Source: Pseudomonas fulva (lineage in GTDB: Bacteria > Pseudomonadota > Gammaproteobacteria > Pseudomonadales > Pseudomonadaceae). From it: a stretch of DNA of 64,000 nt. Shown here piece by piece: positions 8,101 to 18,692 of this stretch. The translations under genes and the position numbers were made by a program. Below the pieces are notes generated by a model. It worked only from the letters and a program-made list of their open reading frames with translations. It was not told the DNA's origin and made no database searches. Every line of letters starts with the position of its first letter. Position 1 is the stretch's first letter. The DNA lies in the NCBI RefSeq assembly GCF_023517795.1, contig NZ_CP082928.1, positions 2,666,001-2,730,000 of the forward strand. The letters are read 5' to 3'.

Positions 8101-10320
8101 TCAGAACAGGTCGATCGGGTCGACATCCAGCGACCAGCGTACCGCGCGGCCGCTGGGTAGGCTTTCCAGGACCAGCAGCCAATGGGCCAGCAGCTTGTGC
8201 AGCGGCGCCCGGGCGTTGCCCTGCAGCAGCAATTGCGCACGGTAGCGCCCGGCACGCCGCTCCATGGGCGCAGGCACCGGGCCCAGCAGTTCGATGCCGC
8301 TCAGCGCCAGCTCACCCAGCAACTGCTCGGCTACGCTGCAGGCTTCGTCGAGGAAGCCTTCGGCCTGACCGGGCTTGTGCGCCTCGGCGCGCAACAGTGC
8401 CAGGTGGCAGAACGGCGGCAGGCCGGCGGCGCGGCGTTCGCTCAGCGCCTGGTCGGCAAAGGCGAAGTAACCCTGTTCGGTCAGTTGCACCAGCAGCGGG
8501 TGGTCGGCCAGGTGGCTCTGGATGATCACCTTGCCCGGCTCCTCGGCGCGTCCTGCGCGGCCGGCGACCTGGACGATCAACTGGGCCATGCGTTCGCTGG
8601 CGCGGAAGTCGGCGGAGAACAGGCCGCCGTCGGCATCGAGGATCGCCACCAGGGTGACGCGCGGAAAGTGGTGCCCCTTGGCGAGCATCTGGGTGCCGAC
8701 CAGGATGCAGGGTTCGCCGCGCTGCACGGTGTTGAACAGGCTGTTCATCGCCTCCTTGCGCGAGGTGCTGTCGCGATCGACACGCAGTACCGGTATCTCC
8801 GGAAACAGAATCTCCAAACGCTCTTCGGCGCGCTCGGTGCCGGCGCCGACCGGGCGCAGGTCGACGTTGTTGCAACTGGGGCAGTTGCTGGGCTGGCGCT
8901 CGGCGTGGCCGCAATGGTGGCAGCGCAGCTCGCGGCTGCGCTGGTGCACGGTCATGCGCGCATCGCAGCGCGGGCATTCGGACAGCCAGCCGCATTCGTG
9001 GCACAGCAGCGTGGGTGCGAAGCCGCGGCGATTGAGGAACACCAGCACCTGCTGGCCGGCTGCCAGGGTCTGGGTGATGGCCTGCTGCAGCGGCGGCGAC
9101 ATGCCGGCATCCAGCGGGCGGCTCTTGATGTCCAGGCGCAGGAAGCGTGGTGGCTGGGCGCCGCCGGCGCGCTGGTTCATGCGCAGCAGGGCGTAGCGGC
9201 CGCTGTGGGCGTTGTGCAGGCTCTCCAGCGAGGGCGTGGCCGAGCCGAGCACGATCGGCACGTTTTCCTGGTGGGCGCGCACCACCGCCAGGTCGCGGGC
9301 GTGGTAGCGCAGGCCTTCCTGCTGTTTATAGGAGGCGTCGTGCTCCTCGTCGATGATGATCAGCCCCGGCCGCTTCATCGGCGTGAACAGCGCCGAGCGG
9401 GTGCCGATGATGATGTCGGCCTCGCCGTCGCGCGCCGCCAGCCAGGCATCCAGACGTTCGCGGTCGTTGACCGCCGAGTGCAGCAGGGCGATGCGCGCGT
9501 TGAAGCGGCGCTCGAAGCGCGCCAGGGTCTGCGGGCCGAGGTTGATCTCGGGGATCAGTACCAGCGCCTGCTTGCCGGCCTCCAGGGTCTCGCGGATCAA
9601 CTGCAGGTACACCTCGGTCTTGCCGCTGCCGGTCACCCCGGCCAGCAGAAAGGCGTTGAAGCCATCGAAGCCGGCGCGCACCGCCTCCGCCGCCGCGCGC
9701 TGTTCGGCATTGAGTGGTAGCTCGGGTTGGGCCAGCCAGTTGGCGTGGCGCTCCGGGCTGCTCAGGCGGCGCACTTCGACGCGCACCAGGCCCTTTTCCT
9801 GCAGCAACTGCAGGCTGTCGCGGTTGATCTGCAACTGGCTGAGCAACTGGTGGGCGACGCCGTGAGGGTGCTGGGCGATGGTCTTCAGGGCGTCGCGCTG
9901 GCGCGGCGCGCGGGCCAGGCGGGGATCGTCCAAGCGAGCGTCCTTGGCGATCAGCCAGAAGCGTTCCTGGCGAGCTTCGGCGGGCTCGCCCTGGCGCAAC
10001 AGTACCGGCAGCGCCCAGCTCAGGGTGTCGCCCAGGCTGTGCTGGTAATACTGGGCGGTCCACTGGCACAGGCGCATCAGCGCCGGCGGCACCGGGGCTT
10101 GCAGGTCGAGCAGTTGCAAGGCGGGCTTGAGTTTGTCGGCCGGCACCTCGCTGTGGCCTGTGACCTCGATCAGTACACCGATCATCTCGCGGCGGCCGAA
10201 GGGCACGCGCAGCCGTGCACCGGGCTGCAGGTCGCGGGCCGACACGCCGGGCGGGGCGAGGTAGTCGAACAGCCGGCGCAGTGGCGAGGGCAGGGCGAGT
10301 CGCAGGATGACGTCGGGCAC
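8101..10320 (-). CDS. priA: PriA, primosomal replication-restart helicase
   Basis: PriA is a 3'-5' DNA helicase that recognises stalled forks and reloads the replisome. The 739-residue product has an N-terminal DNA-binding region (to about 200), Walker [12 protein letters not shown] near residue 229, the DEAH box ([12 protein letters not shown]), and two zinc sites formed by cysteines in [19 protein letters not shown] and [17 protein letters not shown]. The helicase C-domain ([22 protein letters not shown]) follows. The GTG at 10320 has GGAG eight bases upstream and gives the length and N-terminus ([13 protein letters not shown]) of P. aeruginosa PriA. It is divergent from rpmE. Confidence 0.97.
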   Translation of the reverse strand: MPDVILRLALPSPLRRLFDYLAPPGVSARDLQPGARLRVPFGRREMIGVLIEVTGHSEVPADKLKPALQLLDLQAPVPPALMRLCQWTAQYYQHSLGDTLSWALPVLLRQGEPAEARQERFWLIAKDARLDDPRLARAPRQRDALKTIAQHPHGVAHQLLSQLQINRDSLQLLQEKGLVRVEVRRLSSPERHANWLAQPELPLNAEQRAAAEAVRAGFDGFNAFLLAGVTGSGKTEVYLQLIRETLEAGKQALVLIPEINLGPQTLARFERRFNARIALLHSAVNDRERLDAWLAARDGEADIIIGTRSALFTPMKRPGLIIIDEEHDASYKQQEGLRYHARDLAVVRAHQENVPIVLGSATPSLESLHNAHSGRYALLRMNQRAGGAQPPRFLRLDIKSRPLDAGMSPPLQQAITQTLAAGQQVLVFLNRRGFAPTLLCHECGWLSECPRCDARMTVHQRSRELRCHHCGHAERQPSNCPSCNNVDLRPVGAGTERAEERLEILFPEIPVLRVDRDSTSRKEAMNSLFNTVQRGEPCILVGTQMLAKGHHFPRVTLVAILDADGGLFSADFRASERMAQLIVQVAGRAGRAEEPGKVIIQSHLADHPLLVQLTEQGYFAFADQALSERRAAGLPPFCHLALLRAEAHKPGQAEGFLDEACSVAEQLLGELALSGIELLGPVPAPMERRAGRYRAQLLLQGNARAPLHKLLAHWLLVLESLPSGRAVRWSLDVDPIDLF

Positions 10321-10389
10321 GCAGAGGCTCCAGGCAGGCGAGGCGCAATAGTAACAGGCCATGTGCGACGGCCGGTAACAGCGGGTTAG

Positions 10390-10417
10390 TTGCATCAACG
10401 GCCGGCTCTGGTATGAT
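10390..10417 (+). promoter_or_regulatory. Sigma-70 promoter of rpmE
   Basis: TTGCAT (10390-10395) and TATGAT (10412-10417) are separated by 16 bases and lie about 70 bases before rpmE, in the gap divergent from priA. Confidence 0.65.
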
Positions 10418-10485
10418 CCGCGGCCAACCTAAGTGCGGTACCTGACAATAGTGTCGGGTGGCGGCACAAAACCTGAGGAAGAATC

Positions 10486-10698
10486 ATGAAAGCCGATATC
10501 CATCCGGAATACGTCGCCATCGACGCCACCTGCAGCTGCGGTAACGTCATCAAGACCCGCTCCACTCTGGGCAAGCCCCTGAGCCTGGACGTCTGCTCCG
10601 AGTGCCACCCGTTCTACACCGGCAAGCAGAAGGTGCTGGACACCGGCGGCCGTATCGATCGCTTCAAGCAGCGTTTCGGTGTGTTCGGCGCCAAGTAA
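10486..10698 (+). CDS. rpmE: Ribosomal protein L31 (zinc-binding form)
   Basis: L31 is a protein of the large ribosomal subunit and of the intersubunit bridge. The 70-residue product begins [20 protein letters not shown] and carries the zinc ligands CxC (C16, C18) and CxxC (C37, and the following ECH region), so it is the zinc-containing (C+) type rather than the zinc-free paralogue used in starvation. GAGGAAGAATC precedes the ATG. Its terminator lies unusually far downstream, inside the next gene. Confidence 0.96.
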   Translation: MKADIHPEYVAIDATCSCGNVIKTRSTLGKPLSLDVCSECHPFYTGKQKVLDTGGRIDRFKQRFGVFGAK

Positions 10699-10724
10699 GC
10701 GACCGAGCAGCGAAAGAGGCCCAC

Positions 10725-11522
10725 ATGGCTGTTTTCGCATCATTGAAAAAGGCGTCCCTGGTGGGCGCCTTTTTCGTTTCTGTCTTTTGCCTGCCGGCCC
10801 ATGCGCTCTGCCCGACGCCGGGCAAGTTGCCACAGGCCAAGGTACAGCGTGTGGTGGATGGCGACACCCTGCGCCTGGTCGATGGCCGCAACGTTCGCCT
10901 GATCGGCCTCAACGCCCCCGAGTTGGCACGTAAGGGCCGGCCTGCCGAGCCGTTCGCCGAGGCCGCCCGTGAACGCCTCGCCAAGCTGGTGGCCGCCAAT
11001 GACGGTCGAGTTGGCGTGCAGGCTGGCGAGCAGAAACAGGATCGCTACGGGCGCACCCTGGCCCACCTGTACGACAGGCAGGGTCGCAATCTGGAAGCGC
11101 AACTGCTCGCCGAAGGGTTCGGCCAGATGGTGGCGATCATGCCCAATGTGGCGCTGGTCGCCTGCCACCGCGAAGCCGAGCGCCAGGCGCGTAGCGCCCG
11201 GGCCGGGCTCTGGGCGCAACTGCGGCCGCTGCCGGCTGGCGCGGTGCGCGCGGGTGGTTTCGTGTTGCTCGAGGGGCAGGTGCAGCGTGTCGAGCGCAAT
11301 CGCGGCGGTGTGTGGATCGAGCTGGGCAACTCGGTGGTGCTGCGCATTGCGCCGCAGGTGCTGGACACCTTTGCCGCGGCTGCCCTGCATGATCTGCAAG
11401 GCAAGCGGATCGAGGCGCGGGGCTGGATGATCGATCGCTCCCGCGGTGGCGGCCTCAAGGCCGGCCAGGCACGCTGGATGTTGCCCCTGACCCACGGCGC
11501 CATGCTGGAGGTGCTGCGATGA
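10725..11522 (+). CDS. Secreted thermonuclease-family (TNase-like) protein
   Basis: The 265-residue protein has a Sec signal peptide (about residues 1-27, ending LPAHA) and a staphylococcal-nuclease domain. Visible motifs are RVVDGDTLRL near residue 42, RLIGLNAPEL, and DRYGRTLAHLY near 105, which carry the Asp/Arg/Glu positions of the family. A C-terminal extension of about 90 residues beyond the nuclease core is OB-like in appearance. It probably cleaves nucleic acid in the periplasm or outside. It begins 26 bases after rpmE, and its 3' end overlaps the next gene by four bases (ATGA). A strong terminator hairpin lies inside its signal-peptide codons. Confidence 0.8.
   Translation: MAVFASLKKASLVGAFFVSVFCLPAHALCPTPGKLPQAKVQRVVDGDTLRLVDGRNVRLIGLNAPELARKGRPAEPFAEAARERLAKLVAANDGRVGVQAGEQKQDRYGRTLAHLYDRQGRNLEAQLLAEGFGQMVAIMPNVALVACHREAERQARSARAGLWAQLRPLPAGAVRAGGFVLLEGQVQRVERNRGGVWIELGNSVVLRIAPQVLDTFAAAALHDLQGKRIEARGWMIDRSRGGGLKAGQARWMLPLTHGAMLEVLR
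10745..10780 (+). terminator. Rho-independent terminator of rpmE, inside the nuclease gene
   Basis: GAAAAAGGCG (10745-10754) and CGCCTTTTTC (10766-10775) pair perfectly, the stem extends inward by TCC/GGG-type pairs, and the right arm supplies the T run, followed by GTTTC. It has every mark of an intrinsic terminator yet lies 20 bases inside the downstream coding frame. Confidence 0.75.
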
Positions 11523-12952
11523 GGTTGTGTTTGCTGCTTCTGTTGCTGGCGACCCTGACGGGCTGCGCGGTGAATCCGGCCACCGGCCGTACCGACTTCG
11601 TGATGATGAGCGAGGCCCAGGAGCTGTCCCTCGGCCGCGATGCCCATCAGCAGATACTCAAGCAATACCCGCGTTACCCCGATGAAGCCCTGCAGGCCTA
11701 TGTGCAGCAAGTTGGTGAGCGCGTGGCGCGGCATAGCCACCGTGGGCAGCTGGACTATCACTTCACGGTGATCGACAGCCCGGACATCAATGCCTTCGCC
11801 CTGCCGGGCGGCTACATCTATATCCACCGCGGGCTGATGGCCTACCTGGGCTCGGAGGCCGAGCTGGCGGCCGTGCTCGGCCACGAGGTCGGGCACGTGA
11901 CCGCCCGTCATGGGGTGCGCCAGCAAAGCCAGTCGACCGCCTGGGGCCTGCTTGGCCAGGCGGTGGCCATGGGCACCGGCGTTGGTGCCGCCGCGGACGT
12001 CACCGGTGTGCTGGGCAATGCCGTGGTGCGTGGCTATGGCCGTGACATGGAGCTGGAGGCCGAGGGCCTCGGCGCCCAGTACCTGGCCCGCGGCGGTTAT
12101 GACCCGCAGGCGATGATCGAAGTGGTCAAGGTGCTCAAGCTGCAGGAAGACTTCGCCCGCGACCAGGCTGCGGCACGCGGCGAGCAGCAGCCGGTTGGCA
12201 GCTACCATGGTCTGTTCGACACCCACCCGGACAACGACCGCCGCCTGCAGCAGGTGATGGGCCCGGCCCGTGCGCTGGTCGCCGGGCAGCAGGAGGTCAA
12301 TCGCGAGGCCTTCCTGAAACGGCTGCAGGGCTTGCCGTTCGGTGATTCGGCCGAGAGCGGCATCCGTCGCGGCGAGCGCTTCTATCACCGTGATCTTGAC
12401 TTCACCCTGGCGTTCGCCAAGGGCTGGAGCCTGATCAACGAGCCGCAGCAGCTGATCGGCCAGTCGCCAGACAAGCAGCTGCTCGTCGCCATGATGCTGG
12501 AAGACAATCCGCGCCGGCTGGACGCCGCGACCCTGCTCAAGCAACGCATCGGTGGCCGGCGCCTGCTCGGTGGCGAGCCGCTGCAGCAGGGCGGGCTGCA
12601 GGGCTACACCGGCCTGGTCGAGGGCAGCGCGCCGCGCCGGGTGGCGGTGATCCTCAAGGACGACAAGGCCTACCTGTTCGTCGGTGCGGCCAAGGGTCGC
12701 GCCGCGAGCGCGGCGCAAGACGCCCAGATGCTGGCGGCGATCAGCAGTTTTCGGCCGTTGCAGCCAGCCGAGCGCAAGCTGGCCGAGCCGCTGAGGTTGC
12801 ACGTGCTGCGCGTCAGCCCAGGGCAAACCATCAAGGCCCTGGCGGCTGGCAGCGGTCTGCCCGGTGATGCCGAGGCGACCTTGCGGCTGCTCAACAATCT
12901 TTATCCACAGGGTGAGCCTCGCCCGGGTGATTGGTTCAAGACGGTTCGCTGA
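11519..12952 (+). CDS. M48-family metalloprotease lipoprotein (BepA/LoiP-like)
   Basis: The 477-residue product has a lipoprotein signal with lipobox LTGC (Cys16) and an M48 zinc-protease domain. HEVGH (residues 122-126) supplies two zinc ligands and ELEAEGLGAQYLA about 55 residues on supplies the third. In most relatives the last motif reads E-x-x-D, whereas here the Asp is Glu. The C-terminal ~60 residues (LRVSPGQTIKALAAGS… PGDWFKTVR) look like a LysM-like unit for peptidoglycan. It probably degrades or assists misassembled outer-membrane proteins in the periplasm. It overlaps the nuclease gene by four bases, so the two form an operon. Confidence 0.85.
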   Translation: MRLCLLLLLLATLTGCAVNPATGRTDFVMMSEAQELSLGRDAHQQILKQYPRYPDEALQAYVQQVGERVARHSHRGQLDYHFTVIDSPDINAFALPGGYIYIHRGLMAYLGSEAELAAVLGHEVGHVTARHGVRQQSQSTAWGLLGQAVAMGTGVGAAADVTGVLGNAVVRGYGRDMELEAEGLGAQYLARGGYDPQAMIEVVKVLKLQEDFARDQAAARGEQQPVGSYHGLFDTHPDNDRRLQQVMGPARALVAGQQEVNREAFLKRLQGLPFGDSAESGIRRGERFYHRDLDFTLAFAKGWSLINEPQQLIGQSPDKQLLVAMMLEDNPRRLDAATLLKQRIGGRRLLGGEPLQQGGLQGYTGLVEGSAPRRVAVILKDDKAYLFVGAAKGRAASAAQDAQMLAAISSFRPLQPAERKLAEPLRLHVLRVSPGQTIKALAAGSGLPGDAEATLRLLNNLYPQGEPRPGDWFKTVR

Positions 12953-13054
12953 GGCACGTTTGCAGGCTGACTGCATAGTCTTGTGCAGGCCCCTGAACTT
13001 TGCGTATCCTCGGCCGCCTGCCAGTCCATAGCCCAAAAAAGCGGAAATGCCACT

Positions 13055-14323
13055 ATGTCTGATCTGAAAACTGCCGCTCTCGAATACCATGAGAAGCCCC
13101 GTCCGGGTAAGTTGAGCGTCGAGCTCACCAAACCCACCGCCACTGCCCGTGACCTGTCGCTGGCCTACAGCCCGGGTGTCGCCGAGCCAGTGCGCGAGAT
13201 CGCTCGCGATCCGGAGCTCGCCTACCGTTACACCGGTAAAGGCAACCTGGTGGCAGTCATTTCCGACGGCACCGCAATCCTTGGCCTGGGCGACCTCGGC
13301 CCACTGGCTTCCAAGCCGGTCATGGAAGGCAAGGGCGTGCTGTTCAAGCGTTTCGCCGGTGTCGACGTGTTCGACATCGAGGTCGACGCCGAAAGCCCGC
13401 AGGCCTTCATCGACACCGTCAAGCGCATCTCCATCACCTTCGGCGGCATCAACCTGGAAGACATCAAGGCGCCCGAGTGCTTCGAGATCGAGCGCGCGCT
13501 GATCGAGCAGTGCGACATCCCGGTGTTCCACGATGACCAGCACGGCACCGCGATCGTCACCGCGGCCGGTATGCTCAACGCCCTGGAAATCGCCGGCAAG
13601 ACCCTGCCGGAAGCCAAGATCGTCTGCCTCGGCGCCGGCGCTGCAGCCATCTCCTGCATGAAGCTGCTGGTGAGCATGGGTGCCAAGGTCGAGAACATCT
13701 TCATGATCGACCGTAAAGGCGTGATCCACGCCGGCCGTGACGATCTGAACCAGTACAAGGCGGTATTCGCCACCGAAACCACCAAGCGCACCTTGGACGA
13801 CGCCCTCACTGGCGCTGACGTATTCGTCGGCCTGTCCGGCCCGGACCTGCTGAGCGCCGAAGGCCTCAAGCTGATGGCGCCGAACCCGATCGTGTTCGCC
13901 TGCTCGAACCCGGACCCGGAAATCAAGCCGGAGCTGGCCCACGCCACCCGCGACGACGTGATCATGGCCACCGGTCGTTCCGACTACCCGAATCAGGTCA
14001 ACAACGTGCTGGGCTTCCCGTTCATCTTCCGTGGTGCGCTGGACGTTCGCGCGACCCGCATCAACGAAGAGATGAAGATCGCTGCCGCCAATGCCCTGCG
14101 CGAGCTGGCCAAGCTGCCGGTGCCCCAGGAAGTCTGTGATGCCTACGGCGGCATCAAGCTGGAATTCGGCCGCGAGTACATCATTCCGAAGCCGATGGAC
14201 GCTCGCCTGATCAACGTGGTCTGCGACGCCGTGGCCAAGGCCGCTATCGAAAGCGGCGTGGCGACCCTGCCGTATCCGAAGCACTACCCGCTGCAGTCGG
14301 TCGACGACGTGTTCAAGGGCTGA
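13055..14323 (+). CDS. maeB: NADP-type malic enzyme, short form
   Basis: This enzyme decarboxylates malate to pyruvate with NAD(P) reduction, linking the TCA cycle to gluconeogenic precursors and NADPH. The 422-residue product has the malic domain (SLAYSPGVAEPVREI, DGTAILGLGDLGP, HDDQHGTAIV) and the NAD-binding domain (IVCLGAGAAAISCM near residue 190, FACSNPDPEI). It lacks the C-terminal phosphotransacetylase-like domain of E. coli MaeB, so it is the short form usual in Pseudomonas. The ATG at 13055 gives the family N-terminus (MSDLKTAALEYHEKPRPGK). A possible promoter is TTGTGC (12981) with TATCCT (13005). Confidence 0.95.
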   Translation: MSDLKTAALEYHEKPRPGKLSVELTKPTATARDLSLAYSPGVAEPVREIARDPELAYRYTGKGNLVAVISDGTAILGLGDLGPLASKPVMEGKGVLFKRFAGVDVFDIEVDAESPQAFIDTVKRISITFGGINLEDIKAPECFEIERALIEQCDIPVFHDDQHGTAIVTAAGMLNALEIAGKTLPEAKIVCLGAGAAAISCMKLLVSMGAKVENIFMIDRKGVIHAGRDDLNQYKAVFATETTKRTLDDALTGADVFVGLSGPDLLSAEGLKLMAPNPIVFACSNPDPEIKPELAHATRDDVIMATGRSDYPNQVNNVLGFPFIFRGALDVRATRINEEMKIAAANALRELAKLPVPQEVCDAYGGIKLEFGREYIIPKPMDARLINVVCDAVAKAAIESGVATLPYPKHYPLQSVDDVFKG

Positions 14324-14340
14324 GTCGTTCAGCTGATACA

Positions 14341-14367
14341 GAAAACCCGCTTCGGCGGGTTTTTTAT
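14341..14367 (+). terminator. Terminator of maeB
   Basis: AAACCCGC-TTCG-GCGGGTTT with a T run (GGGTTTTTTATT) lies just after the maeB stop. The UUCG tetraloop is typical of strong terminators. Confidence 0.9.
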
Positions 14368-14435
14368 TGTGTTCGTTTCGAGCTGGGAAGATTTGCCACG
14401 AGGTCCTGCCAGCGGCTGGGCCGCTGGCCTTGCCC

Positions 14436-16871
14436 TCAGAACAGGTCGATCGGCGCGCTTTCATCCGCGGGCAGCGGGCTGTTCGGCGCGCCCATGCCCG
14501 GGTCGAGCTCGTTCATCGGCGGTGGTGAATCTTCGCTCTTGAACAGCTCGAAGTAGGCATCCGGCGTGCCCGGCGCGGCGGCGCGGCCGCTGTGCGGATC
14601 GACGCGTAGGGTCAGTATGCCTTCGGGCTCGGCAGGCGCGTGGTTGGGCTTGTCCTTGAGGGCGGCGCCCATGTAGTTCATCCAGATCGGCAGCGCCACG
14701 GTTCCGCCGTATTCATGGCGGCCCAGGCTCTCCGGCTGGTCGAAGCCGGCCCATACGGTGGTCACGAAATCGGCGTTGTAGCCGGAAAACCAGCTGTCCT
14801 TGGATTCGTTGGTGGTGCCGGTCTTGCCCGCCAGATCGGTACGGCCCAGGGCCATGGCCCGGCGCCCGGTCCCGCGCTTGATCACGTCCTGCAGCATGCT
14901 GGTCATGATGTAGGCGGTGCGCTCGTCGAGGATACGCTCGGCGGTCGCCGGCTGCGGGGCGTCCGGCAGTTGCTCGGGGGCCGCCTCGGCGGTGCTCATC
15001 ACGCCTTCCTCGTTGACCGGTGGCGGCACTTCGGGCTTGGCTGCATTGGGCACGGTCGGCGGGTTGGCGATGAACAGCGGGTCACCATGGCGGTTGTCGA
15101 TGCGCTGGATCAGGTACGGCTGCACCTTGTGCCCGCCGTTGGCGAACGCCGTCCAGCCGGTGGCGATTTCCATGGGCGTCAGGTTGGCGGTGCCCAGGGC
15201 CAGGGACAGGTTGCGCGGCAGATCCTGGCGGTTGAAGCCGAAGCGCTCGATGTAGCGCAGGGTGTTCTCGATACCCATGGCCTGCAGCAGGCGGATCGAT
15301 ACCAGGTTGCGCGACTTGTACAGCGCTTCACGCAGGCGGATGGGGCCAAGGAAGGTGTTGGTGTCGTTCTTCGGTCGCCAGACCTGGTCCATATAGTCGT
15401 CGACGAACACGATCGGCGCGTCGTTGACCAGGCTGGAGGCGGTGTAGCCGTTATCGAGCGCTGCGCTATAGATGAAGGGTTTGAAGCTCGAGCCGGGCTG
15501 GCGCTTGGCCTGCACGGCGCGGTTGTAGTTGCTCTGCTCGAAGGAGAAGCCGCCGACCAGGGCGCGGATGGCGCCGTTCTGCGGGTCGAGCGAGACCAGG
15601 GCGCTTTGCGCGCTGGGCAGTTGCGCGAAGCGCAGGCTGCCGTCGTCCTGGCGCTGCACGCGGATCAGGTCGCCGATCTGCGCCACATCCGCCGGTTGCT
15701 GCGGGCGTGGCCCCAGGCTGTTGGTGTTGAGGAACGGGCGTGCCCATTTCATGCTGTCCCACGACACGGCTTCCTCGTCGCCGCGACGGGTCAGCACCAG
15801 GATGCCGCTCTTCTCGACCTGGGTAACGATGGCCGGCTCCAAGCCGCCGCGCAGGCCCTGCTTGCTTAGCTCGGCCTGCCAGGTTTCTCGGGTCATGCCG
15901 GGCAGACGACTTTCCGGGCCGCGATACCCGTGGCGCTGGTCGTAGTCGATCAGGCCGTCGCGCAGGGCCTTGTTGGCCATGACCTGCAGGTCGCTGGGCA
16001 CCGTGGTGGTGACGTTGAAGCCCTGGGTGTAGGCGTCGCTGCCATAGCGGCCGACCATTTCTGCACGGGCCATCTCGGCCACGTAGGGCGCCGGCACCTC
16101 GGGGGTGGGCACGTGGTAGCTGGCGTCCACCGGTTCGGCGAGCGCGGCTTCGTAGCGCGCCTGGTCGATGCGCCCCAGGCGATGCATGCGGCCGAGAATC
16201 CAGTCGCGGCGCTCCTTGGCCCGGGTCGGATTGGTCAACGGGTTGAACGCCGAAGGTGCCTTGGGAAGACCGGCTATCGTCGCAAGCTGCGAGAGGCTCA
16301 AGTCTCGGATGGATTTGCCGTAATAGACTTGGGCGGCGGCTTCGATGCCGTAGGCGCGGTGACCCAGGTAGATCTTGTTGACGTACAGCTCGAGGATCTC
16401 GTTCTTGCTCAGCTCGCGCTCGATCTGCAGGGCGAGCAGGATCTCGGTGATCTTGCGCGAAAAGCTGCGCTCGCTGGTGAGGAAGAAGTTCTTCGCCACC
16501 TGCATGGTGATGGTGCTGCCGCCGGACTGAATTTGACCTGTTTTCAATAATTGCGTGGCAGCGCGCATCAGGCTCGTAAGATCAACGCCATAATGGTTTG
16601 CGAAGTTATCGTCTTCGGCCGCCAGCAGGGCGCTGGTGAAATCGGCCGGTATGTCGGCGAAGGCGATGGGCGAGCGGCGCATCTCGCCGAATTCGGCGAT
16701 GAGTTTTCCGTCGCTGCTGTACACGCGAAGGGGTATCTGCAGCTCTATACTGCGCAAGGCATCGACAGAGGGCAGGGTCGGGCTCAGGTAGAGGAAGGCA
16801 CCACTGACGGCGAGTACCAGCGCACAAAAAACGGCGATGACGGACCAGCAGAAAAACTTCAGCAAACGCAT
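14436..16871 (-). CDS. ponA: Penicillin-binding protein 1A (PonA/MrcA)
   Basis: PBP1A is a bifunctional murein synthase anchored in the inner membrane. The 811-residue product has an N-terminal membrane anchor (about residues 7-30), the GT51 transglycosylase domain with LLAAEDDNFANHYGVD near residue 85, and the transpeptidase domain with the active-site SxxK in GSSFKPFIY, SRN in place of SxN, and KTGTTNESKDSWFSGY. A Pro/Ala-rich insert precedes the KTGT region. The start is ATG 16871; the TTG just before it is not needed. It is divergent from pilM, as in other Pseudomonas. Confidence 0.97.
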   Translation of the reverse strand: MRLLKFFCWSVIAVFCALVLAVSGAFLYLSPTLPSVDALRSIELQIPLRVYSSDGKLIAEFGEMRRSPIAFADIPADFTSALLAAEDDNFANHYGVDLTSLMRAATQLLKTGQIQSGGSTITMQVAKNFFLTSERSFSRKITEILLALQIERELSKNEILELYVNKIYLGHRAYGIEAAAQVYYGKSIRDLSLSQLATIAGLPKAPSAFNPLTNPTRAKERRDWILGRMHRLGRIDQARYEAALAEPVDASYHVPTPEVPAPYVAEMARAEMVGRYGSDAYTQGFNVTTTVPSDLQVMANKALRDGLIDYDQRHGYRGPESRLPGMTRETWQAELSKQGLRGGLEPAIVTQVEKSGILVLTRRGDEEAVSWDSMKWARPFLNTNSLGPRPQQPADVAQIGDLIRVQRQDDGSLRFAQLPSAQSALVSLDPQNGAIRALVGGFSFEQSNYNRAVQAKRQPGSSFKPFIYSAALDNGYTASSLVNDAPIVFVDDYMDQVWRPKNDTNTFLGPIRLREALYKSRNLVSIRLLQAMGIENTLRYIERFGFNRQDLPRNLSLALGTANLTPMEIATGWTAFANGGHKVQPYLIQRIDNRHGDPLFIANPPTVPNAAKPEVPPPVNEEGVMSTAEAAPEQLPDAPQPATAERILDERTAYIMTSMLQDVIKRGTGRRAMALGRTDLAGKTGTTNESKDSWFSGYNADFVTTVWAGFDQPESLGRHEYGGTVALPIWMNYMGAALKDKPNHAPAEPEGILTLRVDPHSGRAAAPGTPDAYFELFKSEDSPPPMNELDPGMGAPNSPLPADESAPIDLF

Positions 16872-16943
16872 CAAGATTTTTGGATTTCCAGATAAAAGAA
16901 TGAGTTAAGCGGAAGGCAAAATGAAAAGGCAAAAGCTGATCAC

Positions 16944-16949
16944 ATTATA
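16944..16949 (-). promoter_or_regulatory. -10 box of the ponA promoter
   Basis: TATAAT is read on the minus strand about 75 bases before ponA. No good -35 is visible at the right distance. Confidence 0.45.
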
Positions 16950-16974
16950 AGCGTTTTTTTTGCCGGGGAGCCAT

Positions 16975-17003
16975 TTGCGCTTCTGTCAAGTCTGCTATTT
17001 AAT
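16975..17003 (+). promoter_or_regulatory. Sigma-70 promoter of pilMNOPQ
   Basis: TTGCGC (16975-16980) and TTTAAT (16998-17003) are 17 bases apart and lie about 53 bases before the pilM start, in the gap divergent from ponA. Confidence 0.5.
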
Positions 17004-17028
17004 GTGGAAAAACATAAATCATCCGTAA

Positions 17029-18119
<1,091 letters not shown>

Positions 18120-18120
<1 letters not shown>

Positions 18121-18692
18121 TGGCGCGGATTAACCTCCTTCCCTGGCGCGAGCAGCTTCGCGAAGAGCGCAAGCAGCGCTTTCTGGTGTCGCTGGGTGGC
18201 CTGCTGGTCGCCGCGGCAGCGCTGATCTTTCTGGGCGACCAGTACCTCAACGGCGAGATCGAGAATCAGCAGGCTCGTAACGACTTCGTGCGCAAGGAAA
18301 TTGCCGTGCTCGACACCCGCATCGCGGAAATCAGCGAGCTGCGCACCCGCCGCCAGCAGTTGCTGGAGCGGATGAAGATCATTCAGGACCTGCAGGGCAA
18401 TCGCCCGGTCATTGGCCATGTGTTCGACCAGTTGGTGCGAACGCTGCCCGATGGCGTGTATTTCACCGGGGTAAAAATGACCGACAAGACCATCGCCATC
18501 GTCGGCGCGGCCGAGTCGAACAGCCGAGTGTCCAAACTGATGCGTGACATGGATGCCTCCGACTGGCTGACCGCGCCCAATCTGACCGAGGTCAAGGCCG
18601 TCACCGCTGGCGCAGTGGACCAGGCCAACACCTTCCAGCTGACCGTGCAGCAATCCAAGCCCGTCAAGGAAGAAGCGGAGGTCAAGCCATGA
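18120..18692 (+). CDS. pilN: PilN, inner-membrane pilus alignment protein
   Basis: The 190-residue bitopic protein has the conserved cytoplasmic N-terminal motif (ARINLLPWREQLREERK) that inserts into PilM. A single membrane segment (about 22-40) and a periplasmic coiled coil plus ferredoxin-like fold follow, and the latter pairs with PilO. It overlaps pilM by one base and pilO by four, so it is translationally coupled within pilMNOPQ. Confidence 0.96.

Noticed and set aside
11045..14464. 1139-codon minus-strand frame across maeB, the M48 gene and the nuclease gene
   Set aside because: It spans three well-supported plus-strand genes and a terminator and shows no recognisable domain.
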